Shown: positions 21,544-33,461, counted from the stretch's first letter. The stretch is 64,000 nt of DNA from Triglochin maritima (GCA_963682175.1 OY821791.1:20798542-20862541), one strand, 5' to 3'. Notes: a model not told the origin generated them from the letters alone. Program-made: numbers and translations.

Positions 21544-22731
21544 ATGGAGTGTGAGATGCGCTCAATCATGTCTACTACATCGACTGGGGGGAGTGGCGTT
21601 ATAGGACCCTCACAATCGACCAAACCATGTAAAGAAGGTGATGTTGAGGGTGTTCCTCGTGACCCACTTCTGGAGGGAGGAGAGACAAAGCAAAGGAAGT
21701 GGTCTGATTTGTTCTCAGCTGGTCCAAGGCCTTCTACGGCCCTGAAATTTGTGGAGCCAGCAAGGAATGATGGTGTGAGGGTGGTGGTCTGCTCAAGGCA
21801 GCAAGTATCCGATGCTTTGAAGAGATGGGACAAGGTCTTGGTGGGTTTTTTTGTTGATTTCAGACCCCATCTCCCCACATTCGAGAAACACTTGCCGAAG
21901 TTGTGGGGTATTGCTGGGAGCGTGGAGGTTATTCGCTGGCAAAGGGGTTTTCTCCTATTTCGGTTCTCCTTGGAGGAAGATAAAAACCACGTGTTGCACA
22001 ATGGACCTTGGTTTGTTAAGGGGTCACCCTTAGTGGTTTAAAACTGGACACTGGAGACAGTGTTGCACAAGGTGGATATAGCTTCTGTCCCAATTTGGGT
22101 TCGTCTCCCCGATTTGGATTTGAGGTTTTGGTCGGCTGAAAATCTGAGCACCATTGGGAGTGTGCTTGGGAGGTCCCTATATATGGATGCCAATACAGCT
22201 CTTGGGAGGAGGTTCGCTTATGCAAGAGTGTTTGTGGAGGTGGATAAAGATTTCGACTACCCATCCTCCATTAATGCCCAAATAGAAGGGGTCAGCAAGG
22301 AGGAGGTCCAACTTGAATACGAATGGCATCCTCGGTATTGTGGAGATTGTAACGAGTTAGGGCACGTGCCGGAGAGGTGCCCGAGCAAGCCCATTTTGAA
22401 GAAGGGTGGAGATGGGGTAAAATCTCAGAAAGAATGGGTTGTTGTGGGTAAGAGGCGAGGTGGCCAGCAACATAGGGTCGAGAAGGGTGGGGAAGAACAG
22501 GTTAGTGTGGTGCAAGTGGCTAGTCTTGATGGGGACAGAATTGTGCTTGAATGTGCATCAATGGATGGTTCATTGGAAGGAAGTGCAAAGTGCGCACTGG
22601 AGTTCAACGGAGAGGAAGGAGAAGGAAAAGAAGCTCCAACGGTGGTGGCTAGAACGGTAACAGAGCTAGGCACTACAATCCAAATGGTGGGGGACACAAA
22701 GCAAAAAGCAAAAGTAAGGTCTACTCTATAG
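21544..22731 (+). pseudogene. LINE C ORF1 (DUF4283 / CCHC)
   Basis: The best-preserved ORF1 here. The DUF4283 part spans about residues 85-240 (ALKRWDKVLVGFFVDFRPHL; VPIWVRLPDLDLRFWS; GRRFAYARVFVEVD). YCGDCNELGHVPERCP is an intact CCHC zinc knuckle. EWVVVGKRRGG opens the basic C-terminal part. The only early break is TAA at 22039-22041, where LINE E has Gln; the same frame is open from 22042 to 22731. The expected C-terminal 200 or so codons are missing because of the rearrangement next to the copia element. Confidence 0.88.
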
Positions 22732-22826
22732 CTGCACCAATCAGAGCATAGGAAAGTGGTGCTGCTTTTCTTGGTGGTAGTGCATAGGAAAATGGTGGGG
22801 GACACAAAGCAAAAAGCAAAAGTTGG
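22684..22826 (+). repeat. Direct repeat at the LINE C / copia junction
   Basis: ATGGTGGGGGACACAAAGC...AAAAGT (about 31 bp, ORF1 sequence) occurs at 22685-22715 and again at 22793-22823. In between, CATAGGAAAGTGGTG and CATAGGAAAATGGTG are near-copies of each other. Patchwork duplication at a breakpoint suggests templated end-joining. Confidence 0.7.
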
Positions 22827-23869
22827 CATTAAGGAACACTGTTTTGACATTCATTTGCCATATCTCATAATCATGAAATGCGGCAATAGCGAGCATAATC
22901 CGAATAGACTTGAACATGGCAACTGGTGAAAAAGTTTCATCATAGTCAATTCCTTGAACTTGAGTGAAACCATTTGCTACAAGCCTCGCTTTGTAGGTTC
23001 TCAAGTTCCCATCCATGTCCATCTTCCTCTTGAAAACCCAATTATTTTGAATGACATTTTCCTTGAGCAAGGTCAACCAAGTTCCACACTTGATTATCAT
23101 ACATGGATTCTATTTCGGATTCCATGGCCTTTAACCATAGTTTGGAGTCCTTTCTTTCCATTGCTTCTTGAAAGGTCGAGGGATCATCGGTATCTAGTAC
23201 CATGATCTCATAAAGTCCCAAATACATATTGGGTTTCCTCCTTTCCCTCGTTGACCTTCTAAGTTCTTTTGGTTCTACGTGTACTTCTTGAACTTCTTCC
23301 ACAATTTCTTGTGGAATTGGTTCGTGTTCAATTCTCGAACATACACTAGGTAGGGAAGATTGAGTTTCTCTCACAATTTCTTGCGAGGGTCTCTCACTCA
23401 CGCTCCCACTAACCAAAGGAACCTCGGTTGGGCCTTCATGATCTTGAATATCATCATTCATATCATGATCTTGTAGAGTATCTTGAGTCTCCTCAAGCAC
23501 AACTCTACTCCCACTACTTTTTATTCTTTCCAGAAATTCTTTTTCTAGAAATACGGCATCTCTCTCTACAATCACTCGATTGGTGGTTATATGCCAAAAG
23601 TAGTATCCTCTTGTCTCACGAGGATAACCTATGAAGAAGCACTTATCTGCTTTTGGTTGAAGTTTGGTCGACATCAATCTCTTGACGTAGGCTTCACAAC
23701 CCCAAATCTTGAGAAAATTGAGCTTAGGTGTTTTACCACTCCATAGCTCATAAGGCGTTTTCTCTACGGATTTGGATGTAACATTATTTAGTGTGTAACC
23801 CGCAGCTTCTAGTGCATAACTCCAAGAGTAAAGTGGCAATTCAGCTTGACTCATCATTGATCGAACCAT
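22827..23869 (-). pseudogene. pol: Copia pol: integrase C-term and truncated RT
   Basis: The integrase C-terminal part includes YALEAAGYTLNNVTSK, TPYELWSGKTPKLNFLKIWG and the copia linker region. RT begins with NNWVFKRKMDMDGN and YKARLVANGFTQ. The first catalytic motif reads QMNVKTVFLN where copia RT normally has D in place of N, so the catalytic Asp is lost. A frameshift lies near 23045-23060. RT ends at the breakpoint before its FADD-type box. Confidence 0.86.
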
Positions 23870-23935
23870 GTCGAGTAATGTCCTATTCCTCCTTTCGAAT
23901 ACCCCATTCCACTAAGGTGTACCGGGAGGGGTGAG

Positions 23936-25711
23936 CTATGGTACAATACCACACTCCTTTAGGAATGAGTCAAATTCGGTACTTAAGTACTCACCCCCAC
24001 GATCCGTTCGTAGAGACTTGATTTTCTTGTTGAGTTGGTTCTTTACTTCATTCTTGAATTCCTTGAACTTGTCAAAGAATTCACTTTTGTTTCTCATTAG
24101 ATAAATATAGCCATAACGACTATAGTCATCCGTGAACGTAATGAAGTACCTAAAACCGTCTCTTGCACTAGTATTCATGAGACAACATACATCAGAACGT
24201 ATCAAATCCAACAAGTCATTCGCTCTCGGTCCTTTCTTCTTGAAAGGCCTCTTGGTCATTTTGCCCATTAGACAAGGTTCGCACGTCTCCAATGATTTAA
24301 AATCAAGTTGACCAGGAAGGTTATCTTCTTGCAATTTCTTGATGCGTTTTTCATTTATGTGACCAAGACGATAGTGCCACAAGAGTGTATCATTCACGTG
24401 AGTAGTTTTATGTCTTTTGTTATTGATGTTTAAGATTTGTTTATTATTCAATTCAAGCAAATAGAGACCATTCCTCATGAATGCATCTGCATAGAAAATA
24501 CCATTCTTCGATATAGACAAGCAAGAATTAGAAATATTTATATTAAAATTATCCATATCCAAACATGATACAGAATTAATGTTCTTGATAATTGAAGGCA
24601 CATAATAAACATTCTTTAAACATAAATTTAAACCACTAGATAATTGAAGATCCACAGAACCTTGTGCAATCGCAGCAACGCTCGCACCATTTCCGACCTT
24701 CAAAATCATCTCGTTCTTTACGAGTTCCTTCCAATCCTTTAGTAGCTGCACATTAGAAATTATGTGAGCACAAGATCCGGTATCAATTACCCAATCATGG
24801 ACAGAGGTGGCTAAATTTATCTCAATAACAAATATACCTTTGACCTTTTTGGGGCGCTTACGTTCAATCATTCCATTGTCAAGGTCTTCCTTGTACTTGG
24901 GGCAATTTGGCCAGATGTGTCCCTTTTCACCGCAGTGAAAGCACTCCGTGTTGGTAGTCGGAGATTTCAATGATTTCCCCCTTGAGACTCTCCCATGAGC
25001 ATCTGCTACTCCCTTGCTCTTGATTGACGTATTCTTGGTGAATTTGCCTTTACCTTTGGTGATCTTCTTGCTCCCTCCATGGACGGCTAGGACTTGCTTG
25101 TCCCGACCCTTGCCCATGTCCACTTCAGCCGTTTTGAGAGCGTTGTGAAGTTCCTCAATACTCACCCCTTTCTCACGCAGATGATAGTGCATAATGAAGT
25201 CCTTGTAGGACAGGGCTAGAGAGCCAAGAATCAAATCTTCCGCAATGTCATCGGGCATCGGGGAAGAGAGCTTCGAAAACTTCTCAAGGTATCCTTGCAT
25301 CGTGAGAAAATGCATGGATACCGATGTTCCCTCCGCCATGTGGCACCTTATGAGTGCGATGGTGGTCTTATAGCACTCTTTTCTAGCACTATCCATGAAC
25401 ATCTTTGTTAAAGCTTCCATGGTCTTCTTGGGTTTTGAATCCAAGTATTTCGCTTGAAGCGAGTCACCCATGGAGGTCAACATTAGACCGTAAACTTGGT
25501 TCTCTTGGTCTTCCCACTTGGCTTTTGCCTCTCTCTCGCTATCGGTTGCCTTCTCATTTAATTTTGGGATTTCACCATCCAAAATATGAGATAGTTTCTC
25601 AAACCTCAACACGATATTGAGCTTGAGTTGCCATCTTATGAAGTTTGAGCCATCATTTGCCAAAGGATGTTTTTCAATCATAGATCGCACAATAGGTTGA
25701 ATATTCGACAT
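23936..25711 (-). pseudogene. gag-pol: Copia gag, protease and integrase N-term/core
   Basis: 591 codons from the ATG at 25711. The N-terminal UBN2-type copia gag includes WQLKLNIVLRFEKLSHILDG. A CCHC knuckle follows (CFHCGEKGHIWPNC). The aspartic protease has VIDTGSCAHIISN. The GAG-pre-integrase segment has LLWHYRLGHINEKR and CEPCLMGKM. The integrase core shows FTDDYSRYGYIYL and RTDRGGEYLS (first two acidic residues). The frame ends at TAG 23936-23938. A second TAG lies in frame at 23912-23914, just before the motif with the catalytic Glu (NGVFERRNRTL). Both stops sit where Gln (CAG) is expected. Confidence 0.9.
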
Positions 25712-27185
25712 TTCTACAAACTAAATTATATGGGATTTAATGTCAATTTTATGTTTTTTTAAAAATCAATACCGCAAATAAAAATTTGTCCATAAATGCA
25801 GCAATCCAAGATCCTATCAATTATAATATAAACTAGCTAAGGGCTATCGAATATATTATAATATCAAGGTAAGAAAACATTTTTCTAATCATAACCATTT
25901 CGAAATATCGCAACATTTGCATTTTCAAACTCTTATGACTCTTGTCATTTTAATTAAGAGGGAATTTGACCGATCCTCGTAAGAAAAACTCTCTTTCTCA
26001 AAACCGAGCTAGGGCTCCGGATCTTGTTAAGAAAACTTATTTCATTTGATACGAGATACGTTTATCCATTGTATTCACAAACAAATATACTCGGTGTCCA
26101 CTAAGGGTGAATCGCACCTCGTACAACTATTCGTGGAACAACAATAGACAACCTTATATCTCCCACTATTCCCAAAGATGGAGGAAGCTATCTCCCGCTA
26201 AGGGCGAGCAGAATATCCCTCGATCGATGACTGCTAGTGGATGAAATAAGAAAGAAATATACTCTTAATTTTTGGTTGGACAATTTCAACATTAATATGT
26301 GATTTTAGAATTTAGGTGATCATGCACTTTTATCATCTATACACATCCTAACATTCATCAATGCAATCACATATATATCAAGCACACAAACATAAATAAA
26401 TCCATTCACACACACATTGTGTGAGGTTATATGTTCTCGCGTCCTTGATCCTTGATCCTCGATCATTGCGCTTCTTCAGCGTCTTCCTCTTGCACCATGG
26501 ATGTTGATATTGTAAAAATATAAACATGCATCTCTCAATTTTGAAAATTGTCTAGTGCAAGTCCTATGTAAAACTCCTCTCATATGCATGCATATAAAAA
26601 TAGAAATTTGTCTTTTACATATACATAAGCCCCTGTGATTGAATAATAATAATAACATACACGTTCATTCATTCATTCACACATGGCTTCTTCGGAACAT
26701 ATAAACTCACATATCCCTGCATAAGAGAACTCGAGCAACGCATGTACATATACTATATATTACTCGATTTAGTTTATCATGCATCTCTAAATCAAACAAT
26801 TCTAAAATCATTTGAAATCCATTAAAAATGATTTTATGCATCCATAGTTCAAAACATAAAATATATGAACCGTTGTTTATCCAATTTCCAAAAATAAAAA
26901 TTTAAAGAAAGATAAACATATGCCTTTTTCCGTTTTGTTGATTCCTTGTAAAATAATAATTTAATTAGAAACGAAAATTCTATAAATTAGACATAAGTCT
27001 AAATTTTAATTCTAACAGTCACATGATGTGTTTGAAAACATTTAAAACTATCAAAAGAATCAATTAGAATTAAATCAACAAAACTATCGGAAAACTCGAA
27101 AAAAGCATAGAACAATAATTGTTTCGATTGTAGATGGTAAACTAATATTAATTATATAGTCTAATCATTGAAAATATGAACTAAA
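25712..27185 (-). other. Copia leader between PBS and gag
   Basis: About 1.5 kb, AT-rich, with no convincing ORF. It is long for a copia leader but has no sign of another insertion. Confidence 0.5.
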
Positions 27186-27197
27186 AGCTCTGATAAC
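27186..27197 (-). other. Copia primer-binding site (tRNA-Met type, decayed)
   Basis: On the minus strand it reads TTATCAGAGC, close to the TGGTATCAGAGC complementary to initiator tRNA-Met, three bases after the LTR end. One or two positions differ from the usual form. Confidence 0.7.
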
Positions 27198-27199
27198 AC

Positions 27200-29375
27200 T
27201 GTAGGATTTCGTGTCCCTATGTATGTATGTATTTTAAAAAATTTAATACAACATACAAGATCGATTTTCATATTTTCAACAATTTCTATGTACATTACTT
27301 TGTGTTTATTCTAATAACATGCAACCCTACATTTATTAAAATAAATCAAAAATGTAGAATCATACCTAAAGGTTCTCTAAAACCTTTTTGAAAATCCAGA
27401 GTCACGTTGCCCGTTGAATCGTCCACGGAATTGCCTCCGAGTGTTCACCAAACTCTAAACAAGATTACAGAGAAAGGAGCTAGCCAAACAATCTCTAACA
27501 AGGTTTAGAATCTAGCTAATAACCCTTATTTAAGCTCCTGAGATTCTTATCTCTAAAACTTAAATTTACTAAGAGATTTTCGTGGTGATTAGGGAGAGAT
27601 TAAAGAGAGAAATATTTTTTTATTAGTATTAAACAAGTAGAAGTAGGGGTCCTTTTATAGTCTCCCAAAACATCCTTATCAAGAGCTATTCTTTAGCCAT
27701 GATCTCTTGCTTATTCTCTCCTAAAATTAATCTCTAATTTCCACATAAGCACCCACAAAAACGTTTTAATTAAATATGGAATTAATCCACCCATGATTTA
27801 ATTAATCTCTTAATAATTCAGGCAGAATCGTTCTTGTTCGGTGGACCGAGTATAACTCGGTCAACCGAACCGTTCAGTTATAACACGTGTTCGGTGCACT
27901 GTGAGCTAGACGATCGACCGAATCCGTATGAGAAAAATTCCCTGGAAGAATTCGGACGAACCACGTCTTTTACTTGGTCTACCGTTGACCCACCATAATC
28001 GCTCCTAGGACATAGTCATCGAATGACCGTGTCACCTTCGGTGTACCGAAAATACTACTTCTCGGTTGATCGTGCACACTCGGTTAACCGAACCCGATTG
28101 TCTAGGCACTCTAGACAATTTCGGTCAACCAATTGCGCTCACCCGTTCCCTATTCGGTTAACCGATCCGAAGATACCCCGGTCGATTGAACCATGAACGT
28201 TCACCGTGTTTAACCCCGATTTTGCCTTTGTCAAATTTTGGATTTATTTCCAACAAAATTTGATCTTTTGGGGTTTTTAGCAAATTCACATCTTACATAA
28301 TATATTATCATATGTAATATTAAATTATTAGACCCCATAATATATATACCTCATATGAATTTGTTATGCTTCTAATTATGTCAATTCTCATGACATATTG
28401 ATTTTATTCATTCACCACATGTGTCATATTTTTACATGAAACCCGACACATCATATGAACTTAAAATCAAACCTCTTGTTTACCACTTTTGTGGTGTGAC
28501 CTATAGGAGGATCTAAGCCAAATTGGCAGCGATATTAAACACTTAATATCTCAAACTATAAGCAGTATCTAGCTACACATTGTAGTTACCCAATTAGCAT
28601 AGATGTCTTTGTTCCACCCGCACCAAAACACGATCCATTTAGTGATGTAAGTGCACCACTTGTGTCTGTCCCTTGCCTCATGATATTAAGAATATAGACA
28701 AAGTAGAAATGTGTCATCTTTGTATTATATTCATTTCTTGATCTCTCTAAGCTAATTATAAATATGTAACTTAACTCAAATTACATTGTGCACATTATAA
28801 TTTTGCTTTATCAAGGGGCCCACTAATATCATCACTCAATTAAGAGGGGCAATGATAATTGTTTGACTAGCTATCTTTTCCAGCACAAGTCATGCTCAAC
28901 CAACTATTGCCTTTATCATTACACTCATTGATAGCTTTTGACAATAATCAAATTAAGCACTTCTTGAGTGAAAAGATATAAGTCTCATATCTTAGGATCC
29001 AAGACACAGTAAAAACATTAATGACACGAAACACAATTCCATAATGTTTTACTTGTTAGGTCTATTCAATATATAAAAGTAATATTTTCCTGTTTTATAT
29101 ACTCGTGTCGTCAATTATTTGTAGAGCTACAACAATCGATGACCGACACGACAATCTTATCTCGGTAATTAATGTTCCATGTTAATTACCATGATTGTGA
29201 ATAACTTTTGATTTATGTAAACCATTATCTTTTAGAGCTCTACGGTTAAGGACCAAGTGCCTCTTCCTTAACACTTCCAAAAGATGAATACCATAATCAA
29301 GGAACAAAATGTTTGCACATTCAATTCATAATAATTGACATATAAAAATAAAACTTTTAGAACACATTCCTTTCA
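27200..29375 (-). repeat. Copia 5' LTR, 2.2 kb
   Basis: On the minus strand it begins TGAAAGGAATGTG and ends ATCCTACA (TG...CA), directly followed by the PBS. It is long for copia. A 145-bp piece of the same LTR end recurs at 50584-50728, in the same orientation, which confirms the right boundary at 29375. No ORF is present. Its left half contains several CGGTTAACCGA-like repeats (27840-28170). Confidence 0.8.
27840..28175. repeat. Cluster of CGGTyAACCGA-type motifs inside the copia LTR
   Basis: Repeated near-palindromic words such as CGGTCAACCGA, CGGTTGATCGTG, CGGTTAACCGA (twice) and GTCGATTGAACC, spaced 30-70 bp apart. Regular short inverted repeats in an LTR could be protein-binding sites; that is inference. 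Confidence 0.5.
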
Positions 29376-30551
29376 CTAATGGGCATGTAGAGAGGCGAAA
29401 ATTATGGGTAGACCTTGAGATTGCTGCTCCTTTGGGTACCACGCCTTGGCTGCTTTGCGGTGATTTTAATTGTATTCGTTGATGCCATGAGAAGAATGGG
29501 GGCACGGGGTTTAATTGGGTTGCGATGGAGGAGTTCAACAATTGTATTGACACATTGCAATTATTGGAGGTGCCATCCGGAGGTGGTGATTTTTCATTGT
29601 CTAATTCGTCCCAAGGGGAGGCATGTGTTGAAACCCCTATTGCTAGGATGCTTATATCCATGGCGTGGTTTGACACCTATCTGTAGTCGATGTACGTTGT
29701 GGGTGGTAAGGACCTTAGTGGTCATACTTCGCTTACGTTGAGAACTACCAAGGAGAACACGCAAAAGAAACGAGTGTTTAGGTTTGTTAATTTCTGGGCT
29801 GAGCATGAACATTTTTTGGAGGTGGTTAAGCGTGCATGGGACACTCACATTGATGTAAAGCTTTTATACCGGGTGGTAGCAAAGTTGCATAAGGTCAAGG
29901 CGGCGCTCAAAGGATGGAGTGAGGAGTTTTTTGCATGTGTAGAAACAAAGGGAGCTGCTATTCAGGGCCGGTTGGACCACGTGAGACGTCTTCGTCAAGG
30001 TGACCCGAGGGACTCGTCCCTCGCTTAGTTGAAGGCAACTTATAAACATGATCTTCAGCTGGCGTTAGCTAGAGAAGAATCTTTATTGAGGCAAAAGTCG
30101 AGGGTGAGGTGGTTACGGGATAGTGAGGAGAGCCACCAACAATGCGATATTAGTGAGTGATCATGGTGAAATTGTGGAGGAAGAGAGAAATATTTGTGAG
30201 GCATTTCGGCATCGTTTTTCTAACTTGTTTGCTAATGATTTTCAGGTGACCCCGTTACCCTTAGCCCTTCGCTTCACCTTGCTAAATTCTGATGAGGTGG
30301 CTGGCCTTGCTGGGCCTCTCGAGATGAAGGAGCTTGAGATTGTGGTGATGCACTCAAATGTAGATAGGGTACCAGGACCCAATGGGTTTAACGCCAAATT
30401 TTTCAAGGCAACTTGGGGTGTGATCAGCAAAGATTTTTTCAAGGCGGTTGTTGATTTCATGCGGAATGGAAAGCATCTCGTTGACGTGATCTATACTTCG
30501 ATCACGTTGATACCCAAGAAGGCCTCGCCCACCATGGTTGATGAATACCGT
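29376..30551 (+). pseudogene. LINE C ORF2, endonuclease C-term to early RT
   Basis: Starts at ATGGGCATGTAGAG, matching LINE B near 15070. An endonuclease core with CGDFNCIR-type sequence is spread over frames (29440-29680), and LSGHT replaces the SDH motif. FRFVNFWAEHEHF and GWSEEFFACV belong to the linker. RT onset: PGPNGFNAKFFKATW and SITLIPKKASPTMVDEYR. At 30551 the TRIM insertion cuts the reading after the Arg codon; it resumes at 43378 with PISLSNMTYRY. Confidence 0.87.
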
Positions 30552-30754
30552 TATTATGGAGTTGTACAGTGACAGTCGCACACGCCCGTACAACACTGTG
30601 CGCGTGCGCATATACATGCACACACAGTCAGCTATTCTGCACGCGAGACAACATCGACTGGTTTCGCCCTACCTTGGGCTCGTTAGGGAAGCGACTTCAG
30701 CTCCCAACCAGCCCTACGCTCCAAACTGCGTATAAGTGCAGTCCCGTAGGCGCT
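30552..30754 (-). repeat. TRIM left LTR, outer part
   Basis: 203 bp matching 43052-43254. The remaining 118 bp of this LTR are at 42674-42791, on the far side of the Athila insertion. Confidence 0.85.
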
Positions 30755-32150
30755 TGTTGAACGTTTTATATTTCTACCGCAAGTGCACGACCGCGATGAA
30801 GCGGTGGCAAGTACGGGTCGTCCTCGGGGAGGTGAGCTTGCTCTTGCTTATCAGAAATCAAGTGGCAAAGAAAGATGGAAGAAAGTTGTTTATGCTAACC
30901 TAAACTATGGTAACACGAAGAAGCAAATGCGAAGGAAACAAAACAAACGAATACTTCAACTAAGCTAGAGAAACTTGACACTATGGAGAAATCAGTAAGA
31001 GAGAGAGACCCCTTAGGGGGTGGAGTGACTACACATACACAATAAGGAGGCAAAAATTTCTTCTTATAGGCACAAGTGTAGGTAGTGTTTGCATGTATGG
31101 GAGGTGTCTACTTATCATGGCAAAACCCATCAATTAAATCACTAACCTATTTTGATTAACATTCATAAACACAAGCTGGTTATTTAAGAAACTAAACAAG
31201 TATGGGAGGTGTCTACTTATCATGGCAAAACCCATCTAGTGAAGTGTTCTATTCTAACAAGCAAGTATGCATTCATATTAACCAACATATTTTAACATAA
31301 ACATCCTTCCTTCCTTAATTGCATATATGATAATCATCTCCACCCCCCAAAAGGGGAGTGGTTTTACTCACTACACATTACCCTAACTATTACACTAAAA
31401 TAAGAAGGCATATTAACTAAGCTAGATTTAATAAAAGACAATTAAACTAAAACATGCATCAACAATAAAAGAAGCACAAAACAAATAAAATTTTATTAAT
31501 TGAAGACTCACAAGACCAGTAGCATCTCCCTATTGAGTTTCTTGCTTCAAGGCTTCCACTTCAATTAGGGAGAATGGCCACAAGCATGGAGTGATTACAA
31601 TGGAAGGTGAAGAGTTCTATTTATAGCCATGAAAAAAGCTAATCCGGGACAATCCCCCGTTGTGGGACTAAACAAATACCATAAATAGCATAAGAACGCT
31701 CTAATACAAACACCAGAAAAAGATAAACGGATTCGGATCCACCTGGACCGCCAATTAGCGGTTCCAGACCGCCAATTGGCGGTCTACAGGGTCCGGATTC
31801 GTCTGGGCTTTCTTGGATTTCCTGGATGGTATTGTTGGTCTTTGATGCGGTTACGTGACTTGTTGGAGCTCCGACCCGAATCGAATTGGTAAAATACTCC
31901 CCATGATGGTGTGGAGTATTCTGTTTTGCTCTTAGGTCCTTCTGTCTTGCAATCAGGTCCTTTTTCCTTGCATCTTGGTCCCCAGATCTCACAATTCAGT
32001 CCTTTTTCACAGCTTTTGGGTCCTTTTATGCTTCATCTCTTCAAACCTATTTATTCCTGAAAACTAAACATAAAACTCGTGACATAGCATTGTTTAGGTG
32101 AAAGATAATGGATATAAGATACAAATATAAGCATGAAATGATGTCAATCA
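30755..32150 (-). repeat. 3' LTR of the Athila-type element
   Basis: 1396 bp. On the minus strand it begins TGATTGACATC and ends CGTTCAACA. It contains the paired palindromes (31745-31784), a TATA box (GGCTATAAATAG, 31616-31627) and the U5 block GACCCGTACTTGCCACCGC. It retains the 256 bp (31360-31615) that the 5' LTR has lost. Confidence 0.92.
31745..31784. promoter_or_regulatory. Paired 18-bp palindromes in U3
   Basis: GACCGCCAATTAGCGGTT, then 4 bp, then GACCGCCAATTGGCGGTC (a perfect palindrome), about 120 bp upstream of the TATA box. The same pair lies at 42261-42300 in the other LTR, and related pairs at 34584-34622, 41329-41368, 51941-51979 and 58906-58944. It would suit a dimeric DNA-binding protein or an RNA hairpin pair. 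Confidence 0.6.
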
Positions 32151-32165
32151 AATACCCCCACACCT
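32151..32165 (-). other. Polypurine tract of the Athila-type element
   Basis: On the minus strand AGGTGTGGGGGTATT, directly before the 3' LTR. Confidence 0.88.
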
Positions 32166-32790
32166 AACTTTTGCTAGTCCCGAGCAAAACAAAGAAAGAG
32201 AAAAGCATACGAAAAAACAAGAAATCCTAACTCACTTTCGTAGGAATCACGGTTGCACTTAGCACGTGCAACAAGCCGTTAAACCTCCTTGTCGCCAAGG
32301 GGGAGGAGTGTTGTCTCCTGAGGGTTTTCAGCGGATATACCCACAAAATCCGAACAAGATGCATTAATCAATCTAGCTACACGACTCGTTGGACTTATTT
32401 TGTCGATCATGGGATGCGGTAATACTACGGGTCGACTCTATATATGTAATCAGTCCACACACCTAGCCTAATGAGTTATTCGTGAGAGTTAACTAAGGAA
32501 TTAAGTGAAAGACATCGGCAACCTTAACTTCTGAATGTGATACAACGTGTAAAGTCCATTTTGGTTCTTATTTTACTCTTTTTTTTCTTTTTCTTTTTTT
32601 TTCTTTTTTTTTCTTTTTTTTTCTTCTTTGGAGCATTTTATTGGTTGGTGTTTGATTCTCCCAGGGTCAGGTTTCGTGCATCATTGCCTATGAGGACTTA
32701 CACTATCACGTACACCTTCCCCCAAATCTCCACATAGGGCGATCCCTACCACCCGTGTAATGGGAGTTCGGTCGGTGCATCCCAAGTCAG

Positions 32791-33024
32791 ATGACTCGAA
32801 AGCACCAGGCACAAAGTCCCCTCAGACCTACTTTCCCGAGTGATAGGAGTCGTGCGAGAAGAGAGAACACCACTTATTTACTTATCTACATGGGAACCAA
32901 AACCCCTACACTTAAGTTTCACAAAAAGAGATTAAGGGCCTTTGACTACGACAAACTTCCTTATACTAACAGACACGAATTATTTGACTCACTAGGTTCA
33001 TGGTGGACTTCTTTAAATGTTTGA
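32791..33024 (+). CDS. Antisense ORF b of the Athila 3' region, 77 codons
   Basis: Begins MTRKHQAQSPLRPTFPSD. A close counterpart is open at 55142-55366 (minus), also antisense to its element. In the third copy (near 59968-60150) a 4-bp deletion breaks it. It is basic, with no recognised domain, and may be only a by-product of strong nucleotide conservation. Confidence 0.25.
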   Translation: MTRKHQAQSPLRPTFPSDRSRARRENTTYLLIYMGTKTPTLKFHKKRLRAFDYDKLPYTNRHELFDSLGSWWTSLNV

Positions 33025-33068
33025 GTACTGAAACCCTATGATTACACGCCCCCCGAGGGAAAACCGAG

Positions 33069-33272
33069 GTGCATCATAACGACTCGATAAGACCTAAAGC
33101 CAGTAAACTAGAAATCCTAATGCATCAAGTTCAAGACAATTTTGGGAACTTTCTTTTTACTTTGCCTCTCAACGGTTTTGCACATGCTAAACACATGCAA
33201 AACCCACAAAAACATTTTCTTTTGCAAACACATGAAGATTTTGAAAGAAATGTGAAAATTTTAAAGCACTAG
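33069..33272 (+). CDS. Antisense ORF a of the Athila 3' region, 67 codons
   Basis: Begins MHHNDSIRPKASKLEILM and ends ERNVKILKH. The same 67-codon ORF is open at 54887-55090 (minus) and at 60225-60425 (plus), each time antisense to the retrotransposon. In the last copy the stop is mutated and the frame runs on. No domain is recognised. Antisense ORFs near the 3' LTR are known in related plant gypsy lineages (Tat/Ogre), but function here is unproven. Confidence 0.35.
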   Translation: MHHNDSIRPKASKLEILMHQVQDNFGNFLFTLPLNGFAHAKHMQNPQKHFLLQTHEDFERNVKILKH

Positions 33273-33424
33273 GCAAGCAAAAGAAGACAAGTCACCCAAG
33301 GATCATGGCAAGCAGATATATCGATATTAAATGCGGCACACTAACATGACCCTAACAATGCACACAAAAGAAAACAACAAAACAAAACAAAAAAAAACAC
33401 AAACTATGTACAAACGTGAAAACA

Positions 33425-33461
33425 CCCCCCCCCCCACACCTAATCCATGCATTGTTCTCAA
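33425..33461 (-). other. Internal polypurine-like motif
   Basis: On the minus strand ATTGAGAACAATGCATGG, then ATTAGGTGTG and a G-run of more than ten. It lies 1.27 kb upstream of the 3' LTR and is the counterpart of 2166-2199, 54704-54742 and 60573-60609. Confidence 0.55.

Larger units (their letters stand above)
22827..29375 (-). mobile_element. Ty1/copia element, 3'-truncated within RT
   Basis: On the minus strand, in order: LTR (27200-29375), primer-binding site (27186-27197), leader, gag, protease, integrase and the first part of RT. This protease-integrase-RT order is copia's. The element stops in RT at 22827. The rest of RT, RNase H, PPT and 3' LTR are missing, so no TSD can be found. 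It lies in LINE C. Confidence 0.9.
32166..33424 (-). other. Conserved non-coding 3' region with T-rich tract
   Basis: About 1.26 kb that is nearly identical to 59329-60572 (minus) and to 54743-55969 (plus), so it is a shared part of this subfamily. It holds a TTTTTTCTTTTT tract (32578-32625; A/G on the element strand). No sense-strand gene is visible, but two ORFs on the antisense strand (32791-33024 and 33069-33272) recur in relatives. Confidence 0.7.
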
